From assembly GCF_049562855.1 (NCBI RefSeq), contig NZ_CP186925.1, forward strand, positions 992,001-1,056,000: a stretch of DNA of 64,000 bases. The letters run 5' to 3'. The translations under genes were made by a program, and so were the position numbers. Shown in pieces: positions 31,898-40,100 of this stretch. Positions within the stretch are counted from its first letter, which is position 1; each line of letters opens with the position of its first letter. Below the pieces are notes generated by a model, which had not been told where the DNA came from, made no database searches, and saw nothing but the letters and a program-made list of their open reading frames with translations. This DNA is from Ruminococcus_C callidus (lineage in GTDB: Bacteria; Bacillota; Clostridia; Oscillospirales; Ruminococcaceae).

Positions 31898-33946
31898 ATG
31901 ATCATCAAGAATATTGCACTGGCTGGCCATGCCGGCACCGGAAAAACCACATTACTGGAAGCCCTTTTGTATCAGGGTGGCTGCGTGGAACGCATGGGCA
32001 GCGTTGCGGCGGGCACTACAGTTTCTGATGCTGCACCGGAGGAGATCAAGCGGCATTCTTCCGTGTACACCGCCACCGGCAGCATCATGCTGGACGGTCA
32101 GAAGATCAACCTGCTGGACACACCGGGCATGTTTGATTTTGCCGGCGGCATGGTGCAGGGTATCTCTGCGGCGGACTGCGTAATGATTACCGTATCCGGA
32201 AAATCCGGCGTTCGGGTGGGCACGAAAAAGGCATACCGTGCAGCAGAGGGCAAGCCACGAATGTTTGTGGTCACAAAGCTGGACGATGAAAACGCCAACT
32301 TTTATAATGTACTGACAGAACTGAAATCCGCTTTCGGGCCGTCGGTTTGTCCGGTAGTAGTACCGGTCATCGCAGACCGGAAGGTGGATTCCTACATCAA
32401 CCTGATCGAAATGAAAGCCTATCGCTACGACAAGGACGGCAAGGCTCAGGAGATCCCCATGCCGACTTCCGAGGTTTCCGAAAAATTGAGTTATCGGGTA
32501 GACGGCTTGATTCAGGCGTTTTCAGAGGCAATTGCGGAAACTGACGAGGAACTGTTTGAAAAGTTCTTCTCCGGCGAGGAGTTTACCCAGAAAGAACGGG
32601 TGGACGGTATTCATAAGGGCATGCGTGACGGCACGATCACACCGGTTGCCTGCGTTTCGGCACAGATGCTGGAGGGCGTAGACCTGCTGTGCAAGGAAAT
32701 GGAACTGTTGGTGCCGGAAGCTTCTGACGAGATCACGGCACTGAACCAGAACGGTGAAGAAGTCGTACTGCATCAGTCACCGGAAGAACCGGTCTGTGTG
32801 CAGGTATACCAGACACTGGCAGACCCCTATGTGGGCAAACTGTCTATGATGCGGGTGATTTCCGGCACACTGAAAGCTGGTGCCGAACTGGTGAACAGCA
32901 AAACCGGAGCCACAGAAAAACTGAACAAACTGTTCTTCCTCTGCGGCAAGAAGCAGACGGAAACGGCTGTTGCAGAAGCAGGGGATCTGGTGGCAGCGAC
33001 AAAGCTTTCCGCCAATACCGGTGATACACTGTGTGACAGTTCCCGCGTAGTCAGCCTGCCCCGCAGCAGCTTCCCGACACCGTGCTACAGTATGGCAGTG
33101 CGTCCGGCGGCACGGGGCGATGAGGCAAAGGTGGCTGCGGCGATCCAGAAGATTCTGGAGGAAGACCAGACCTTGTCCTATCAGCAGAATCCGGCAACCA
33201 ATGAGATGATCCTCTCCGGACTGGGCGAGCAGCACCTGAGTGCGGTGATTTCCAAGCTGAAAGCTGATTTTGGGGTAGATGTGGTACTTTCCGTGCCGAA
33301 GATCGCTTATCGGGAAACCATTCGGAAAAAGGTCAAAGTTCAGGGTAAGTACAAGAAACAGTCCGGCGGCCACGGACAGTACGGCGATGTCTGGATCGAG
33401 TTCGAACCGTATCCGTCGGAAGAACTGGTCTTTGAAGAAAAGGTATTCGGCGGTGCTGTGCCGCGGAATTTCTTCCCCGCAGTGGAAAAGGGCTTGCAGG
33501 AATCCTACACCAAGGGTGTTCTGGCAGGCTTTCCGGTGGTCGGCGTAAAGGCAATTCTGGTGGACGGTTCCTATCACCCTGTGGATTCTTCGGAGATGTC
33601 GTTCAAGACGGCGGCTTCTCTTGCATATAAAGAAGGCATGAAGCAGGCAGAACCGACGCTGCTGGAACCGGTGGGACTGATGAGCGTAACCGTTCCGGAC
33701 GAATGCACCGGCGATATTATGGGCGACCTGAACAAGCGTCGCGGCAGAGTGCTGGGCATGAATTCTGTGGAAGATCAGGGTATGACTTTCATTTCGGCAG
33801 AAGTACCGCTTCGGGAAATGGCAGATTATGCATTGCAGCTGCGGCAGATGACACAGGGCGAGGGAACCTTCTCCATGGCATTTGCCCGCTATGAACAGCT
33901 GCCGGCAAATCTGGTGGCAGAGGTCATTGCTTCCGCATCGGAGTAA
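31898..33946 (+). CDS. EF-G-like translational GTPase (EF-G2 / FusA paralogue)
   Basis: The 682-residue five-domain GTPase has G1 GHAGTGKT (about 8-15), G3 DTPGMFDF (about 74) and a divergent G4 reading TKLD instead of NKxD. It has EF-G domains III-V (GGHGQYGDVWIEF and LLEPVGLMSVTVP). The G2 region lacks the GITI motif of true EF-G, typical of the EF-G-like paralogues whose role is unsettled. Housekeeping fusA is usually beside rpsG/tuf, which are absent. The ATG at 31898 has AGGAG 10 nt upstream. Confidence 0.85.
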   Translation: MIIKNIALAGHAGTGKTTLLEALLYQGGCVERMGSVAAGTTVSDAAPEEIKRHSSVYTATGSIMLDGQKINLLDTPGMFDFAGGMVQGISAADCVMITVSGKSGVRVGTKKAYRAAEGKPRMFVVTKLDDENANFYNVLTELKSAFGPSVCPVVVPVIADRKVDSYINLIEMKAYRYDKDGKAQEIPMPTSEVSEKLSYRVDGLIQAFSEAIAETDEELFEKFFSGEEFTQKERVDGIHKGMRDGTITPVACVSAQMLEGVDLLCKEMELLVPEASDEITALNQNGEEVVLHQSPEEPVCVQVYQTLADPYVGKLSMMRVISGTLKAGAELVNSKTGATEKLNKLFFLCGKKQTETAVAEAGDLVAATKLSANTGDTLCDSSRVVSLPRSSFPTPCYSMAVRPAARGDEAKVAAAIQKILEEDQTLSYQQNPATNEMILSGLGEQHLSAVISKLKADFGVDVVLSVPKIAYRETIRKKVKVQGKYKKQSGGHGQYGDVWIEFEPYPSEELVFEEKVFGGAVPRNFFPAVEKGLQESYTKGVLAGFPVVGVKAILVDGSYHPVDSSEMSFKTAASLAYKEGMKQAEPTLLEPVGLMSVTVPDECTGDIMGDLNKRRGRVLGMNSVEDQGMTFISAEVPLREMADYALQLRQMTQGEGTFSMAFARYEQLPANLVAEVIASASE

Positions 33947-33957
33947 TGCTTTTTTGA

Positions 33958-34227
33958 GGCAATACCGCACAAAGAGCGTCTGGCGACTTTGCACGCCATC
34001 TGCTTGCAAATTTCCCTTCAGAGCCTGTTTCGTATCTTCTCGTACGCATCTTGCGTGCATATTTTCCGAGATATTTCGGGAAAATACTCGAAAATCCACA
34101 AAGGATTTTCTCCGTTTTTCCCTTCATCTCTCAAAAAATCTGACGACGCAATCTGCATACGTCAGATATGAAACAGACTCTCATATTTCACAAAAATGCT
34201 CGTGAATACATCAAGTATTCACTCCGC
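33958..34227 (+). repeat. 172-bp-type MITE copy interrupted by another element
   Basis: The left 63 bp (33958-34020) and a middle stretch (34181-34227) match the 172-bp family, but a 160-bp element is inserted between them and the right 80 bp are missing. A TTGA precedes the left end. Confidence 0.8.
34021..34180 (+). repeat. 160-bp second-family MITE nested inside a first-family copy
   Basis: Ends GAGCCTGTTTCGTATCT and AGATATGAAACAGACTC (15 of 17 inverted-repeat matches). It is flanked by TCA on both sides (34018-34020, 34181-34183), a 3-bp duplication of the TNA type. The inside is also partly palindromic. Confidence 0.75.
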
Positions 34228-34243
34228 CGCAATTTGTAAAAGT

Positions 34244-34280
34244 AACCAGTTGTTTCTTTTGTGAACAGCTGGTTATTTTT
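34244..34280 (+). terminator. Terminator after the EF-G-like gene
   Basis: AACCAGTTGTTTC / GAACAGCTGGTT stem followed by ATTTTTG. Confidence 0.75.
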
Positions 34281-34358
34281 GTATCTTTTCGAAACCGCAA
34301 CTGTTTTTGACGATTCAAATGCTATTTTTGACAATTTCTAAAAAGTGAAGAAAAAGTG

Positions 34359-34367
34359 TGCTATAAT
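34359..34367 (+). promoter_or_regulatory. Extended -10 promoter of agrDB
   Basis: TGCTATAAT (34359-34367) has an extended -10. A TTGACA at 34328 is too far (28 nt) to be its -35. A leader of about 245 nt before agrD holds no convincing gene. Confidence 0.5.
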
Positions 34368-34615
34368 GATACACAAGGATTACAGGAAACGCAGGAGAAT
34401 GATATTCTTCGGTTCTGCGATCCGCTTCTGAAATACCGAAGGGTGCGAAAAAACGGGAAAGGGGGAATGCTTTCTGCCGGAATGAAAGTCGCTTCTGAAT
34501 CCGGCAGGAGCAGGAGGAGAAGTATCCAAAGGCATTTCAAACCACTTATACTATGGCGTATCACACGCCGCGGAATGTGTCGAAGATGACACCAACAGAA
34601 AGGAAAGGTTTCAAA

Positions 34616-34771
34616 ATGAAAGCAAAAATGATGAATGTTTACGGTGTGTTTGCAGCAGCCTTTGCCGCAGCAGCAATGATGATGACCACGCTGGTGGCAA
34701 ACTCCACCTGCATCTACTTCTCCTATCAGGACGAGCTGCCGGAGCGTGCAAGAAAGCTGCGGAAGTTCTGA
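34616..34771 (+). CDS. agrD: AgrD-like cyclic peptide pheromone precursor
   Basis: The 51-residue precursor has an N-terminal amphipathic, Ala/Met-rich membrane leader (residues 1-28), a core around NSTCIYFSY (29-37) and a polar C-terminal tail with DELPERARKL (39-48), the signature of AgrD peptides. By analogy with clostridial AgrD, Cys32 would form a thiolactone ring with the carboxyl four residues on (CIYFS), perhaps with N-terminal tail residues. The ATG follows AAAGGAAAGG at 7 nt. The stop overlaps the agrB start (TGATG). The mature form is inferred. Confidence 0.8.
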   Translation: MKAKMMNVYGVFAAAFAAAAMMMTTLVANSTCIYFSYQDELPERARKLRKF

Positions 34772-35352
34772 TGTTTGCGAAGCTGTCAGATACCATTGCA
34801 CGTTCTTTTGTGGCACGCGGAACCATTTCAGAAGAACGTTTTTCCATATGCCGCTATGGGATCAAGCAACTGTTTTCCGTCTGTCTGAACCTGCTCACAA
34901 CGCTTTGTATCGGCATGGTTTTCGGTCTGGTGTGGGAAAGTGTCTTGTTTACGGCGGCGTATATCCCGCTTCGCAGCTTTGCCGGCGGATTCCACGCGAA
35001 AACGCCGGTACGGTGCTACTGGTATTCGGCGGCAATGATCGCGATCGTGCTGGCACTGCTGCGGTTTGTGCCGTTTCCCCTGTGGACGGCGGTTCCGGTA
35101 TATATGATTTCCAGCATACTGTTGTGGCTGCTTGCACCGGTGGAAACTTCGCATAAGCCTCTGGACGAGCTGGAACAGCGGGTGTACCGGCATCGTGCCC
35201 GTCTGATCTGGTGCGTGGAAAGTCTGGTCATGATCGGGTTATTTTTCCTGCAATTGGAGCAGGCAGGAAATTGTATTTTGCTGTCTATGGCAGCGTTAAG
35301 CGTGATGCTGGCGGCGGGAAAATTCCAGCTGCATCACACACATCAGGCATAA
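34771..35352 (+). CDS. agrB: AgrB-type peptide pheromone processing protease
   Basis: The 193-residue integral membrane cysteine protease has the AgrB catalytic His75 and Cys82 in RSFAGGFHAKTPVRCY (68-83). About five or six hydrophobic segments surround them, and a basic N-terminal region comes first (ISICRYG-type motif). It removes the C-terminal tail of AgrD and closes the thiolactone. Gene order is D then B. No agrC/agrA pair follows, so the receptor lies elsewhere. Confidence 0.9.
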   Translation: MFAKLSDTIARSFVARGTISEERFSICRYGIKQLFSVCLNLLTTLCIGMVFGLVWESVLFTAAYIPLRSFAGGFHAKTPVRCYWYSAAMIAIVLALLRFVPFPLWTAVPVYMISSILLWLLAPVETSHKPLDELEQRVYRHRARLIWCVESLVMIGLFFLQLEQAGNCILLSMAALSVMLAAGKFQLHHTHQA

Positions 35353-35367
35353 GGGAACACTGCATAA
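35353..35367 (+). repeat. MITE end fragment
   Basis: GGGAACACTGCATAAA resembles the GGAAACACTGCATAAAG terminus; no partner end is found. Confidence 0.4.
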
Positions 35368-35373
35368 AAACAG

Positions 35374-35406
35374 AAAAACAAAAGAAAAACAAAAGAAAAA
35401 CAAAAG
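35374..35406 (+). repeat. Three tandem copies of an 11-bp A-rich unit
   Basis: AAAAACAAAAG repeated three times without change, directly after the MITE fragment downstream of agrB. Confidence 0.75.
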
Positions 35407-35567
35407 AAAGAAACAAAACGAGTGAGAACCGATCCGTTTTCGCCGCGAAAAAAATATCCGGAGAGAAAAATATATCGGACTGCGGCATGCACTGCGTTTG
35501 GAGACAACAAAACACGCAAATGCGGAAAATCGGAATACATGAGGTGCAGCCTTGTACAGTGCTGCCG

Positions 35568-35619
35568 GAAAAGCGTTCGGAAGCCAGAAGTCTTCCGGAC
35601 GCTTTTCTGCACCTTTTTT
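35568..35619 (+). terminator. Terminator downstream of agrDB
   Basis: GAAAAGCGTTCGGAAG / CTTCCGGACGCTTTTC (35568-35583 with 35592-35607), then CTGCACCTTTTTT. No gene is seen between 35353 and 35700. Confidence 0.75.
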
Positions 35620-35700
35620 GGAAAAGTGAATATACTGGGGACAGAGGACACGGAATGTGTGCCTGTGACAAATTACATGTATGTTTGAAAGGAGTTTCAT

Positions 35701-35796
35701 ATGAAAATCGTTGTTGTCAAGAGCCCGAAGCTGTTGTCCAGTCTGTTTCGCATGATTTTCAGGATCCAGAAAGAAACGCCGGCGGAAGAACAGTAA
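35701..35796 (+). CDS. spoVM: SpoVM-like sporulation peptide
   Basis: A 31-residue peptide with AAAGGAG 6 nt before its ATG. The opening MKIVVVKSPKLLSSLFRMIF follows the pattern of SpoVM (MKFYTIKLPKFLGGIVRAML in Bacillus): a basic amphipathic helix with the proline at position 9 conserved. SpoVM binds the convex outer forespore membrane and recruits SpoIVA, which is also encoded in this window (42518). Own terminator follows. Assignment rests on pattern and length. Confidence 0.75.
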   Translation: MKIVVVKSPKLLSSLFRMIFRIQKETPAEEQ

Positions 35797-35805
35797 TTTT
35801 GCCTT

Positions 35806-35844
35806 AGACCTGTGAGCAGAAGCATGCTGACAGGTCTATTTTTC
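35806..35844 (+). terminator. Terminator of spoVM
   Basis: AGACCTGT / ACAGGTCT stem then ATTTTTC. Confidence 0.75.
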
Positions 35845-35889
35845 TGTCCTGCTTCATATGGTAGTAGCACAATATCGCCGCAAGTTTAG

Positions 35890-36007
35890 GGCAACACCGC
35901 ACAAAGAGCGTCTGGCGACTTTGCACGCCATCTGCGTGCAGATTTTCCGTCATATTGCCGAAAAATCTGACAACGCACCTTACGCACAAGCTTTGTGCGG
36001 TGTTGCC
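35890..36007 (+). repeat. 118-bp medium MITE
   Basis: Ends GGCAACACCGCACAAAG and CTTTGTGCGGTGTTGCC, with a perfect TTAG duplication (35886-35889 and 36008-36011). The inner part corresponds to the outer arms of the long form. Confidence 0.9.
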
Positions 36008-36027
36008 TTAGGAAAAGGAGCAGGATC

Positions 36028-36342
36028 ATGATGGAGGAAATGGAAAAGCATTCGGAACAGCAGCCCCATGAACCGGAAACCCAGCCGGCAGAGGTGCCGC
36101 TGCTGGAAACCATACATCTGTCGGACACGCCGGCACCTCGAAAGCCTCAGCATGCCGATGACATCGCCCTGACCCAGTGTATTCTCTGTCTGCTGCTGGT
36201 GCTCTGCGTGTTTGGGCTGCACTGGCTGAAACCGGAGTGGCAGATCATGCTGCTGGAACAGTACGCCGCAAAACGGGATGCACCGCCGGTGCTCTGGCTG
36301 GATCAGCTGCTCCGTGCCGTGCAGCAGTGGATCACCAAGTGA
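36028..36342 (+). CDS. Small single-pass membrane protein, possible SpoIVFA-like partner
   Basis: The 104-residue protein has an acidic, proline-rich N-terminal half, one membrane helix (about residues 46-63, TQCILCLLLVLCVFGLHWL) and a short outer tail of about 40 residues. AAGGAG lies 7 nt before the ATG. Its stop overlaps the GTG of the SpoIVFB-like protease, so the two are made together. In Bacillus the gene at this position is spoIVFA, the anchor and inhibitor of SpoIVFB. This protein lacks the LytM domain of SpoIVFA, so homology is not shown; the role is inferred from position. Confidence 0.65.
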   Translation: MMEEMEKHSEQQPHEPETQPAEVPLLETIHLSDTPAPRKPQHADDIALTQCILCLLLVLCVFGLHWLKPEWQIMLLEQYAAKRDAPPVLWLDQLLRAVQQWITK

Positions 36343-36920
36343 TTTGCTGGCACTGGCGTGGGACGGTGTTCACCGTGGACTTCAGCTTCTTTGCCGTGGC
36401 GGCACTGGTGGCAGTCCGCGGTGGAGCCTTGTATTTTCTGCTGCTGTTTCTGGCGTGTCTGCTGCATGAACTGGGACATCTGGCAATGCTGCTGTTGTTT
36501 CACCGCCACGTGCAGACAGTTTCACTGTGCGGTGCCGGAGCGTTGTTTGTGCCGTCTGCTGCCTGCGGGGCATACTGGCAGGACATACTGGTTTCTCTTG
36601 CAGGTCCGGCAGTGAATCTGCTGCTGGGGACAGCGTTTTTGTGGGGAGATCGCGGTTCGGTTTCCGGTATGCTGCATCTGGGACTGGGCTTGTTCAACCT
36701 GCTGCCCTATGCCAGACTGGACGGCGGGGCAGTTTGCCGCAGTGTGCTTTCTGTCTGCGGCTGCCTGCCGGAACAGACCGAGCGGCTCCAGAATGGCATA
36801 GCAGTTCTGCTGACCGTACTGCTGGGGACAGTCTGCTGGCAGTTCCGGCTGCAAAATCTGCCTTTCTGTCTGATGTGTGTTTATTTGCTGTGGATACAGC
36901 TGTGGGAATCGTATGCTTAG
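36339..36920 (+). CDS. SpoIVFB-like site-2 protease (M50)
   Basis: The 193-residue membrane metalloprotease has HELGH (residues 43-47) in the second helix and the second zinc motif in NLLPYARLDGG, in the arrangement of SpoIVFB, which releases active sigma-K in the mother cell. The start is a GTG overlapping the upstream TGA; earlier in-frame codons lie in the preceding gene. It is shorter than Bacillus SpoIVFB (288 residues) and lacks the C-terminal CBS domain. The stop TAG lies in the target duplication of the MITE that follows. Confidence 0.8.
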   Translation: MICWHWRGTVFTVDFSFFAVAALVAVRGGALYFLLLFLACLLHELGHLAMLLLFHRHVQTVSLCGAGALFVPSAACGAYWQDILVSLAGPAVNLLLGTAFLWGDRGSVSGMLHLGLGLFNLLPYARLDGGAVCRSVLSVCGCLPEQTERLQNGIAVLLTVLLGTVCWQFRLQNLPFCLMCVYLLWIQLWESYA

Positions 36921-36953
36921 GGCAACATTGCATTGGTTTTGTGCGGTGTTGCC
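36921..36953 (+). repeat. 33-bp minimal MITE
   Basis: GGCAACATTGCATTGG joined to TTTTGTGCGGTGTTGCC, only the two ends remaining. A perfect TTAG duplication (36917-36920 and 36954-36957) contains the upstream stop codon. Confidence 0.85.
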
Positions 36954-37056
36954 TTAGAAACGTTTGCAACAATCCCAACCAAACGCGGTGAAATCGTCAA
37001 AAAACACAAAACTTTGGGGAAGTAATTATCAATAATCATGAAAATACAGATTTTAC

Positions 37057-37085
37057 TTGCATTTTTTATGGTAATCTGTTACAAT
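37057..37085 (+). promoter_or_regulatory. Promoter of the LacI-family gene
   Basis: TTGCAT (37057-37062), 17 nt, TACAAT (37080-37085). Confidence 0.7.
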
Positions 37086-37162
37086 AAATGTGAGAATTAT
37101 GATAGATGCAGTATACGTTCTCATAGGAAGATATACTGTTGGAACGAAAGGTGAGATTTGCA

Positions 37163-38158
37163 ATGAATATCAGTATGATCGCACAGCTGGCGGAAGTATC
37201 TACGGCAACGGTGTCCCGCTATCTGAATAATGGATATGTCAGCGAACAGAAGCGGAAGCGGATTCAGGCGGTGATCGAACAGACCGGTTATACGCCCAGT
37301 TCCTCTGCCCAGACGCTCCGCACCGGCAGAAACAATCTGATCGGTGTTATTGTTCCGAAAATCAGCTCAGAATCCGTCAGCCGAATGGTGGACGGCATCA
37401 CAGAGGTTGTCAACAATGCCGGTTATCAGGTGCTGCTGGCGAACACCGGAAACAACACGGAACGGGAAATGGAATATCTGAAAACGTTCCGGCTGAACAA
37501 CGTAGACGGCGTGATCTTTATCGGAACGCTGATGACGAAAAAACACCTCGCCCTGATGAAATCCTATAAGAAGCCGATCGTTTTAATGGGACAGCAGGAA
37601 TCCGATGTTTCCTGCGTATATTTTGACGACTACGGTGCCGCAAAGCTGGCGACCGACTGTCTGGTTCGCTGCGGCTGTCAGAATATTGTGCACCTCGGTG
37701 TGACCTTAAAGGACAAGGCTGCCGGACGTGCCAGAAGGGGCGGCTATCTGGATACGCTGGAAGCAAACCATATTGCTTTTCGGGAGGAACTGATCGCAGA
37801 GTGTGCTGGTTTCACCACACAGGACGGCAGTGATGCCATGGCGGCATTTCTGGAAAAGCAGATTCCTTTTGACGGCGTTTTCTGTGCTACAGATACCATT
37901 GCATTCGGAGCAATCGACGTGCTGCGGCGTGCAGGAATCCAGATTCCGGAACAGGTGAAACTGACAGCAGTCGGCAACAACCGCATGTCGGCAATCTATT
38001 CGCCCCACCTGACTTCTGTCAGTCTGTCCCACCGGACAGGCGGTCTGGAAGCCGGTGCCATTCTCATGGATATGATCCAGAACGACAATGATGCTGTTCG
38101 TACCGCACAGATGCAGTGCCGGCTGTACGAACGGGAAAGCACTGGTGCGGCGGAATAA
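37163..38158 (+). CDS. scrR: LacI-family repressor of the sucrose genes
   Basis: The 331-residue protein has the LacI helix-turn-helix and hinge (MNISMIAQLAEVSTATVSRYLNN, residues 1-23; TLRTGRNNLIGVIVP, about 52-66) and a periplasmic-binding-like sugar domain. It lies just upstream of scrA in the same direction, and a 12-bp palindrome GAAATCGATTTC with the central CG typical of LacI operators follows the scrA promoter. Sucrose or its 6-phosphate is the likely inducer. The symbol is given by context. Confidence 0.82.
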   Translation: MNISMIAQLAEVSTATVSRYLNNGYVSEQKRKRIQAVIEQTGYTPSSSAQTLRTGRNNLIGVIVPKISSESVSRMVDGITEVVNNAGYQVLLANTGNNTEREMEYLKTFRLNNVDGVIFIGTLMTKKHLALMKSYKKPIVLMGQQESDVSCVYFDDYGAAKLATDCLVRCGCQNIVHLGVTLKDKAAGRARRGGYLDTLEANHIAFREELIAECAGFTTQDGSDAMAAFLEKQIPFDGVFCATDTIAFGAIDVLRRAGIQIPEQVKLTAVGNNRMSAIYSPHLTSVSLSHRTGGLEAGAILMDMIQNDNDAVRTAQMQCRLYERESTGAAE

Positions 38159-38223
38159 ATAGGGAAACGTGCGGTGCGGTGTTCGAAGCAGGATTTTGCC
38201 GGACTCTCCACCAGTTTTCTTGT

Positions 38224-38395
38224 GGCAATACCGCACAAAGAGCGTCTGGCGACTTTGCACGCCATCTGCTTGCAAATTTCCCGTCATATTTCACAAAAAT
38301 GCTCGTGAATACATCAAGTATTCACTCCGCTTTTTGTTTCATCTGACGAAAAATTTGACGACGCATCTGTCGCACAATCTTTGTGCGGTATTGCC
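38224..38395 (+). repeat. 172-bp palindromic MITE-like element, copy 6
   Basis: Perfect TTGT duplication (38220-38223 and 38396-38399). It lies between the repressor gene and the scrA promoter. Confidence 0.92.
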
Positions 38396-38492
38396 TTGTA
38401 TATATGAAAACAATTTCATATATTCTATGTTCTGATACAAAAAGAATCCCTTAAATTTGGTGATTTTACATCTTTCCTTTTTCTTTTATTTC

Positions 38493-38526
38493 TGCTATAA
38501 TAGAATCACATTAAGAAATCGATTTC
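38493..38526 (+). promoter_or_regulatory. scrA promoter (extended -10) and LacI-type operator
   Basis: TGCTATAAT (38493-38501) is followed at +7 to +20 by the perfect palindrome GAAATCGATTTC (38515-38526). Repressor binding there would block early elongation. No good -35 is seen. Confidence 0.65.
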
Positions 38527-38668
38527 ACATTGATTCATGGAAATGTTTCTCGACAGCATTTGCAGAAATAGAACTGCCGCAAAACGGAAACCTGCGGCAG
38601 CTTGAAAGAAAAGGGAAAGATTTTTTTACAGCGATTCCCCGTTTCAAAAAATGACAGGAGATGATCTA

Positions 38669-40084
38669 ATGAATTATCATGAAGCAGCGGTACAGGTGCT
38701 GGAAAAAATCGGCGGTAAGGAAAACCTGATTTCCGGTGCCCATTGTGCCACCCGTCTGCGATTGGTTGTCAAAGACGAAAAGAGCATTTGCAAAGAGGAG
38801 ATCGAAGAAATTGAAGGCGTCAAGGGCGTATTTATCGCACAGGGACAGTTGCAGATCATTTTCGGCACCGGCGTTGTCAATCGGGTCTATGAGGAATTCG
38901 TAGCCGTTTCCGGCATTGAAACCGCCACAAAGGAAGATGTCAAGGCGGCAGCCGGACAGAAGATGAATCCGTTCAAGAAAGCGATCAAGGTGCTGGGGGA
39001 TATTTTCGTACCGATCATTCCTGCAATCGTGGCAACCGGTTTGCTGATGGGCTTGCTGGAGGGCTTCAGTACCTTGTTTCCGGCAATGGCAAATTCGGAT
39101 ACCTATAAGATTTTCCACATGTTTTCCAACACTGCATTTACATTCCTGCCGATCCTGATCGCCACCAGTGCGGCAAAGGCATTTGGCGGCAATATGTTCC
39201 TGGGTTCTGTAATCGGCATGATTATGATCCACCCCGACCTGATGAATGCGTGGAGCGTGGCATCTGCGGTGGAAGCCGGCGAGGCAATCCCGAAGTTCTC
39301 CGTCTGGTTCGGACTGTATGATGTCAACGCGGTGGGCTATCAGGGACATGTCATTCCGGTAATCATTTCCGTATGGCTCATGTGCTTCTTGGAAAAGCGG
39401 CTGCATAAGATCGTGCCGGCATCAATAGATTTGTTTGTCACACCGCTGGTCAGCGTGGGCGTGTCCGGTTATCTGGCACTGACGGCTATCGGACCGGTAT
39501 TCTCCCAGCTGGAAACATGGGTACTGGACGGCGTGCAGTGGCTGATCGCAGTGCCCTACGGCATCGGAGCATTCCTCATGGGCGGACTGTATTCCTCCAC
39601 AGTTGTGGCTGGCGTACACCACATGTATACGATTATTGACTTGGGACAGCTTTCCCAGTACGGCGTGACACACTGGCTGCCGCTGGCATCGGCTGCCAAT
39701 ATGGCACAGGGTGCAGCTTGTCTGGCAGTGGGACTGAAAAGCCGCGGCAATCAGAAGATGCGGTCGCTGGCATTTCCGGCAGCTCTGTCCTGCATGATGG
39801 GCATCACCGAGCCGGCAATTTTCGGTGTCAACCTGCGGCATATCAAAGTGTTTATCTGCGGTTCCATCGGCGGAGCATGCGGTGCACTGATGACCTCGAT
39901 TTTCCATTTGGGAGCAACGGCGACCGGCGTAACCGGTATCTTCGCCATTCTGCTGCACCTGAACCAGCCGGTTCAGTATATCGTTTCCATGCTGGTGGCA
40001 ATGGGCGTGGCATTCCTGCTCACATGGATCTTTGGCTATAAGGCAGAAAAACCGGCAGCGGCAAAGACTGCATCGAATGCGTGA
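38669..40084 (+). CDS. scrA: PTS sucrose-specific EIIBC component
   Basis: The 471-residue permease has the EIIB domain first (residues 1-85, phosphorylated Cys26 in GAHCATRLRL) and the EIIC membrane domain (about 110-460, with GITEPAIFGVNLRH). It takes up and phosphorylates sucrose to sucrose 6-phosphate, receiving phosphate from EIIA-Glc-type proteins. Such a protein is encoded at 41730. The ATG at 38669 follows AGGAG at 8 nt. scrB follows after 16 nt. Confidence 0.9.
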   Translation: MNYHEAAVQVLEKIGGKENLISGAHCATRLRLVVKDEKSICKEEIEEIEGVKGVFIAQGQLQIIFGTGVVNRVYEEFVAVSGIETATKEDVKAAAGQKMNPFKKAIKVLGDIFVPIIPAIVATGLLMGLLEGFSTLFPAMANSDTYKIFHMFSNTAFTFLPILIATSAAKAFGGNMFLGSVIGMIMIHPDLMNAWSVASAVEAGEAIPKFSVWFGLYDVNAVGYQGHVIPVIISVWLMCFLEKRLHKIVPASIDLFVTPLVSVGVSGYLALTAIGPVFSQLETWVLDGVQWLIAVPYGIGAFLMGGLYSSTVVAGVHHMYTIIDLGQLSQYGVTHWLPLASAANMAQGAACLAVGLKSRGNQKMRSLAFPAALSCMMGITEPAIFGVNLRHIKVFICGSIGGACGALMTSIFHLGATATGVTGIFAILLHLNQPVQYIVSMLVAMGVAFLLTWIFGYKAEKPAAAKTASNA

Positions 40085-40100
40085 ACGGAGGCAGAATCCT

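Noticed and set aside
34356..34589. A 77-codon frame in the agrD leader
   Set aside because: It begins inside the promoter region without a ribosome site and is Arg-rich without any family pattern. The leader is more likely untranslated.
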